From Prolixibacteraceae bacterium (GTDB lineage Bacteria > Bacteroidota > Bacteroidia > Bacteroidales > Prolixibacteraceae), in NCBI GenBank assembly GCA_007116765.1, contig SKHV01000021.1:1-8510 (forward strand): a stretch of DNA of 8,510 bases. Reading direction: 5' to 3'. The notes below the pieces were generated by a model. It was not told the origin of the DNA. It saw only the letters and a program-made list of their open reading frames with translations, and ran no database searches. The stretch's first letter is position 1. The number at the start of each line of letters is the position of its first letter. The position numbers and the translations under genes were made by a program. Shown in pieces: positions 6,417 through 8,510 of the stretch.

Positions 6417-6599
6417 ATGGAAAAGATTATTCATACTGAAAAATGGTACGTATTAGTGAAAGATGGTGTTGTTGTTCAGAAACAACCTTACCATGAAGAT
6501 GGATTTATTGAAGCTCCAAAAGATATTGTATGTGGTTTTTTGTATGATGGAAAAGAGTTTACTGCTCCACCTGTAACTGAATACAATGAAGAGGTATAA
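6417..6599 (+). CDS. Small protein resembling tail-fibre assembly helpers (60 aa)
   Basis: A compact 60-residue protein: 'WYVLVKDGVVVQKQPYHEDG' (10-29) followed by 'CGFLYDGKEFTAPPVTE' (39-55). The pattern of a strand with 'xDGVVV' and a later 'G(F/W)xYDGxxFxxP' is typical of small phage proteins next to fibres, including N-terminal parts of tail-fibre assembly proteins; the known longer chaperones have an added C-terminal helix region that is absent here. Its stop is 2 nt before the second tail-tip gene, and the GAGG that serves that gene lies inside its last codons. The SD is AAGGAGG (6401-6407), overlapping the previous stop. A role in folding or capping of the neighbouring tip is plausible but is inference from motif and position. 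Confidence 0.6.
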   Translation: MEKIIHTEKWYVLVKDGVVVQKQPYHEDGFIEAPKDIVCGFLYDGKEFTAPPVTEYNEEV

Positions 6600-6601
6600 T
6601 T

Positions 6602-6865
6602 ATGTTTCCACTTACATTGAGAAACAAGAAAGGCGGGGAATTAACGTATGAAGAGATAGATAATAACTTCAAACATGTTATGTTCCCACCATTTTTACAC
6701 ATCCAGGATCAGAAACCACAAGGAACTAATGGTGGTACTTTTACTTCTGGTGCTTGGCAAACGAGGGATTTGAATACAGTATTGACGAATACGATAACTG
6801 GTGCGAGCTTGGCTGATAATCAGATTACTCTGCCTGCTGGAAAGTATTATGTTGAGGCGAGTGCG
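6602..6865 (+). repeat. Long direct repeat, 5' block copy 2
   Basis: Partner of 5614-5877. The substitutions are mostly synonymous, suggesting purifying selection on this half or past gene conversion. Confidence 0.85.
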
Positions 6866-7144
6866 GCTGCTACTATGGTAAGAGTGCATAAAACAAGGCT
6901 ATATAACATTACAGATACAAACGAGAGTGTGTCAGGGCTGCAAGTAAACGCTCATGAAATTGGATATGTAAACAACACAGCCCCGTTAAATGGCATATTT
7001 GATATCTCTGCTGAAAAGACTTTTGAATTACAACATAGATGCCTTAACACTAAAACTACTACAGGGTTTGGTAATGCTTCTGATTTCACTACAGAAGTCT
7101 ACTCCGACATCCGCATATGGCGCATTGGTGAAATTGATTGGTAA
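6602..7144 (+). CDS. Tail-tip / receptor-binding-type protein, copy 2 (180 aa)
   Basis: Paralog of the 187-residue protein at 5614. It has the same tag 'LTLRNKKGGELTYEEIDNNF' (4-23), the same 'FLHIQDQKPQGTNGGTF' and 'AWQTRDLNTVLTN' segments, and an identical last 19 residues ending 'RIWRIGEIDW'. Residues 89-161 are largely unrelated to copy 1 ('VHKTRLYNITDTNESVSG', 95-112), except for 'LQHRC' (143-147). In the wider family this centre often reads 'RLYN.TD', so copy 2 looks closer to the common form than copy 1. It starts 2 nt after the 60-residue gene and is followed by a strong hairpin terminator. It may be an alternative receptor-binding head or a subunit of the same structure. Confidence 0.75.
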   Translation: MFPLTLRNKKGGELTYEEIDNNFKHVMFPPFLHIQDQKPQGTNGGTFTSGAWQTRDLNTVLTNTITGASLADNQITLPAGKYYVEASAAATMVRVHKTRLYNITDTNESVSGLQVNAHEIGYVNNTAPLNGIFDISAEKTFELQHRCLNTKTTTGFGNASDFTTEVYSDIRIWRIGEIDW

Positions 7145-7151
7145 AAACAAA
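7094..7151 (+). repeat. Direct repeat, 3' block copy 2
   Basis: Partner of 6127-6184 (57 of 58 bases identical), including 7 nt past the stop. Unlike copy 1, the DNA just before it uses AT-rich codons, so the match begins sharply. Confidence 0.85.
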
Positions 7152-7153
7152 TC

Positions 7154-7188
7154 AAAATTAAAGGGAGAATAATTCTCCCTTTAATTTT
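7154..7188 (+). terminator. Strong hairpin terminator after tail-tip copy 2
   Basis: Perfect 16-bp inverted repeat (7154-7169 with 7173-7188) around a 3-nt TAA loop, ending in TTTAATTTT. It lies just past the stop at 7144. The A/T-rich outer stem makes it a plausible bidirectional terminator. Confidence 0.85.
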
Positions 7189-7209
7189 AATCAAAAGGGG
7201 AATAAAATA

Positions 7210-7893
7210 ATGAAACTGCTTACTAATTTGTACAATTCAATTATTCAAAATCGGGATAAAATAAATAGTGGATTTCGTCGTTCTTTTTCACAAATTAAAG
7301 GAAAAAGACGTATGCCTTTTCCTCCACTTGTTTATGAAGAAAATGGAATAATGTTTGCTAAACCAGAAGCCGTACCTGGAATGGCGTACCGATACAATAA
7401 TGAAATGTATTATGTAGCAAAAAATAGAAATGATTTAAAGGCAAATATAAGCTCTCCTGCTTTTGGAGAACATCATCCTGGTTCATATCCTGCAAATAGA
7501 GTTGTAACTACTTTTGTTACAGATATGCAGGATTTATTTATGAATTCCAATTTTAACGATGATATCAGTAATTGGGATGTAAGTAATGTGACAAATATGT
7601 CTCAAATGTTTGTACAAACATTATATTTTAATTCTGATATAAGTAAATGGGATGTAAGCAATGTAACTTCATTCTACGGAATGTTTTATGAAGCAAGAGA
7701 ATTCAATGCTGATATCAGTAATTGGGATGTAAGTAATGTAACAAATATGGAATGGATGTTTGGAGTAGCTAGAAATTTTAATCGTGATCTTTCTGGTTGG
7801 TGTGTTTCTAATATTCCAAGTATTCCTGAAGGTTTTGATGATATGACCCTATCTTGGGTTTTACCTAAACCTGTTTGGGGAACATGCCCATAG
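7210..7893 (+). CDS. BspA-like DUF285 repeat protein (227 aa)
   Basis: Four units of exactly 25 residues start at Asp118, 143, 168 and 193, built on 'DIS.WDVSNVTNM..MF..A..FN'. This is the DUF285/BspA-like leucine-rich-type repeat known from bacterial surface proteins and some phages. Before them (about 45-112) is the lead-in usual for this family, 'NGIMFAKPEAVPGMAYRYNN' and 'VTTFVTDMQDLF'. The last unit has the typical closing form 'DLSGWCVSNIPSIPEGF', followed by 'PVWGTCP'; its only two Cys (198, 226) could form a disulfide. Residues 1-35 are basic, with no hydrophobic signal peptide, so it is unlikely to be Sec-secreted and may instead attach to the virion. AAAGGGG (7194-7200) precedes the start, just after the terminator. 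Likely role: adhesion or receptor recognition, inferred from family and context. Confidence 0.8.
   Translation: MKLLTNLYNSIIQNRDKINSGFRRSFSQIKGKRRMPFPPLVYEENGIMFAKPEAVPGMAYRYNNEMYYVAKNRNDLKANISSPAFGEHHPGSYPANRVVTTFVTDMQDLFMNSNFNDDISNWDVSNVTNMSQMFVQTLYFNSDISKWDVSNVTSFYGMFYEAREFNADISNWDVSNVTNMEWMFGVARNFNRDLSGWCVSNIPSIPEGFDDMTLSWVLPKPVWGTCP
7561..7860 (+). repeat. Four tandem 75-bp DUF285 repeat units
   Basis: Units begin at 7561, 7636, 7711 and 7786. Units 1 and 3 are almost identical in DNA over their first 38 bases (one difference), unit 2 is closely similar, and unit 4 is the degenerate cap. Confidence 0.85.
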
Positions 7894-7902
7894 GAGTATA
7901 TT

Positions 7903-8028
7903 ATGAAAAGACTAATTTGTTTATTTCTTGGACATAAAAAAGACATTATGATCCAAAAGTCTCAAGGGTACGCTGTTTTTGTCTGTAAACGATGCTGTAC
8001 TGTTTATGGTAAAAAAGTAGAAGTATAG
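7903..8028 (+). CDS. DUF1660-like putative zinc-binding miniprotein (41 aa)
   Basis: A 41-residue gene: 'MKRLICLFLGHKKDI' at the start and 'VFVCKRCCTVYGKK' near the end. The layout Cys6...GHK (His11)...Cys28-x-x-Cys31 matches the DUF1660 type of small phage and prophage proteins, which have a 'C..(L/I)(F/L)GH(K)' start and a 'C.RC' end and are thought to bind one zinc ion. Function of the family is unknown. Cys32 follows directly where many members have Gly ('CKRCG'), a small departure from the usual form. TAGGAG (7891-7896), formed from the stop codon of the DUF285 gene, lies 6 nt before ATG 7903. Its own stop, TAG, again begins the SD of the next gene, so it is coupled on both sides. Confidence 0.75.
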   Translation: MKRLICLFLGHKKDIMIQKSQGYAVFVCKRCCTVYGKKVEV

Positions 8029-8037
8029 GAGATCAAA

Positions 8038-8510
8038 ATGTCATTGACATTGAGGAACCAAAAAGGCGGTGAATTAACGTATGAAGAACTTGATCATAAT
8101 TTACGTCAATGTCACAACCCTACTGGAACAATATTATCTTACATTGGTGAAACAGAACCAGATGAATACTATTTTTGTCATGGACAATTAAAATCAAGAA
8201 TTGAAGACGCAAAATTATTCGCTATTCTTGGAGTACGTTTTGGTGAAGGTGATGGAGGAACAACTTTTCAACTTCCAGATTTTCGTGGTGAATTTTTACG
8301 CGGTGCTGATGCTGGAAAGGGAGTTGATTCTGGTCGTGAGTTAGGAAGTAATCAAAATGATCAGTTTCAAAATCACGCACATAGTGTAAGTTGGAATAAT
8401 AATACATATTTTAGGGCACAACCCGCTCCACACGGTACTTCCAGAGGGGTCGGAACAGTATCAGGCGGTTGGGATAGATTTCAAGGATTGAATATTTCAA
8501 TAGGAAATCC
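8038..8510 (+). CDS. Phage tail-collar domain fibre protein, 3' truncated by window edge
   Basis: The first residues, 'LTLRNQKGGELTYEELDHN' (3-21), are the same tag that begins the two tail-tip paralogs. A phage tail-collar domain follows directly: 'PTGTILSYIGETEPDEYYFC' (28-47), 'AKLFAILGVRFGEGDGGTTF' (58-77), 'LPDFRGEFLRGAD' (79-91), 'DSGRELGSNQND' (98-109) and 'HAH' (113-115). In T4 gp12 and related tips this domain lies at the fibre end, and HxH motifs there coordinate metal in the trimer. The usual 'GWL.CDG' is here 'EYYFCHG', a modest departure. No long shaft separates tag and collar, so this is a short, mini-fibre architecture. AGGAG (8027-8031) lies 6 nt before ATG 8038. The remaining C-terminal part lies beyond the window. 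Confidence 0.85.
   Translation, partial: MSLTLRNQKGGELTYEELDHNLRQCHNPTGTILSYIGETEPDEYYFCHGQLKSRIEDAKLFAILGVRFGEGDGGTTFQLPDFRGEFLRGADAGKGVDSGRELGSNQNDQFQNHAHSVSWNNNTYFRAQPAPHGTSRGVGTVSGGWDRFQGLNISIGN

Noticed and set aside
6990..7172. 60-codon + strand frame inside tail-tip copy 2
   Set aside because: Overlaps conserved coding of the real gene in another frame and runs into the terminator stem; its sequence has no family resemblance.
7561..7860. CRISPR-like or non-coding tandem repeat
   Set aside because: The 75-bp period equals the 25-residue DUF285 unit, with in-frame protein conservation; there are no spacers or palindromic repeats.
8222..8407. Minus-strand His-rich open frame
   Set aside because: Opposite the conserved tail-collar domain; the His-rich content is an artefact of reverse reading.

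Overview
The window is a densely packed, AT-rich stretch with every gene on the + strand. It reads as part of the tail-fibre and receptor-recognition region of a tailed bacteriophage (Caudoviricetes). Evidence for a phage: stop and start codons abut or overlap (ATGA overlaps; Shine-Dalgarno sites built on the previous stop codon), many very small genes sit between structural ones, there is a phage tail-collar domain, tail-tip domains share a short N-terminal 'LTLRN.KGGELTYEE' tag, and a baseplate/fibre N-terminal-type domain and a collagen-like GPPG turn are present. Strong AAGGAGG ribosome sites and low GC fit a phage of an AT-rich bacterium. A marine or freshwater Gram-negative host is a guess from the style of the proteins (PAS protein next to fibres, Ig-like tail proteins, BspA/DUF285 repeats); the host cannot be fixed from this window.

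Layout. 1-589: 3' part of a PAS-fold protein whose start lies outside the window. 600-779: small coiled-coil-like protein. 751-3427: four tightly coupled genes: a stand-alone baseplate/fibre N-terminal-type domain, a 61-residue acidic protein, a 533-residue Ig-like fibre protein, and a 149-residue structural-type protein. 3460-3651: 63-residue DUF5659-like protein. 3666-5546: a 626-residue fibre protein with internal repeats and codon use that suggests high expression, closed by a perfect hairpin terminator (5573-5598).

5614-7144: two paralogous tail-tip proteins (187 and 180 residues) with nearly identical N-terminal halves and identical C-terminal ends but unrelated centres. They are separated by a basic 67-residue protein and a 60-residue protein that resembles tail-fibre-assembly helpers. 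The unit ends at a 16-bp perfect hairpin (7154-7188).

7210-8510: a BspA-like protein with four 25-residue DUF285 repeats, a 41-residue DUF1660-like putative zinc-binding protein, and a tail-collar protein cut by the window end. The collar protein reuses the N-terminal tag of the two tail-tip paralogs.

Taken together, the locus looks like a modular adhesin set: different receptor-binding heads on a common docking tag, plus a long fibre and adaptors. The most interesting signals are the conserved-end/variable-centre pair, the GC-rich patch at the 3' end of the first copy, and the DUF285 repeat protein embedded in a fibre locus. I found no RNA genes, CRISPR arrays, transposons or minus-strand genes, and no intergenic stretch longer than about 70 bases.
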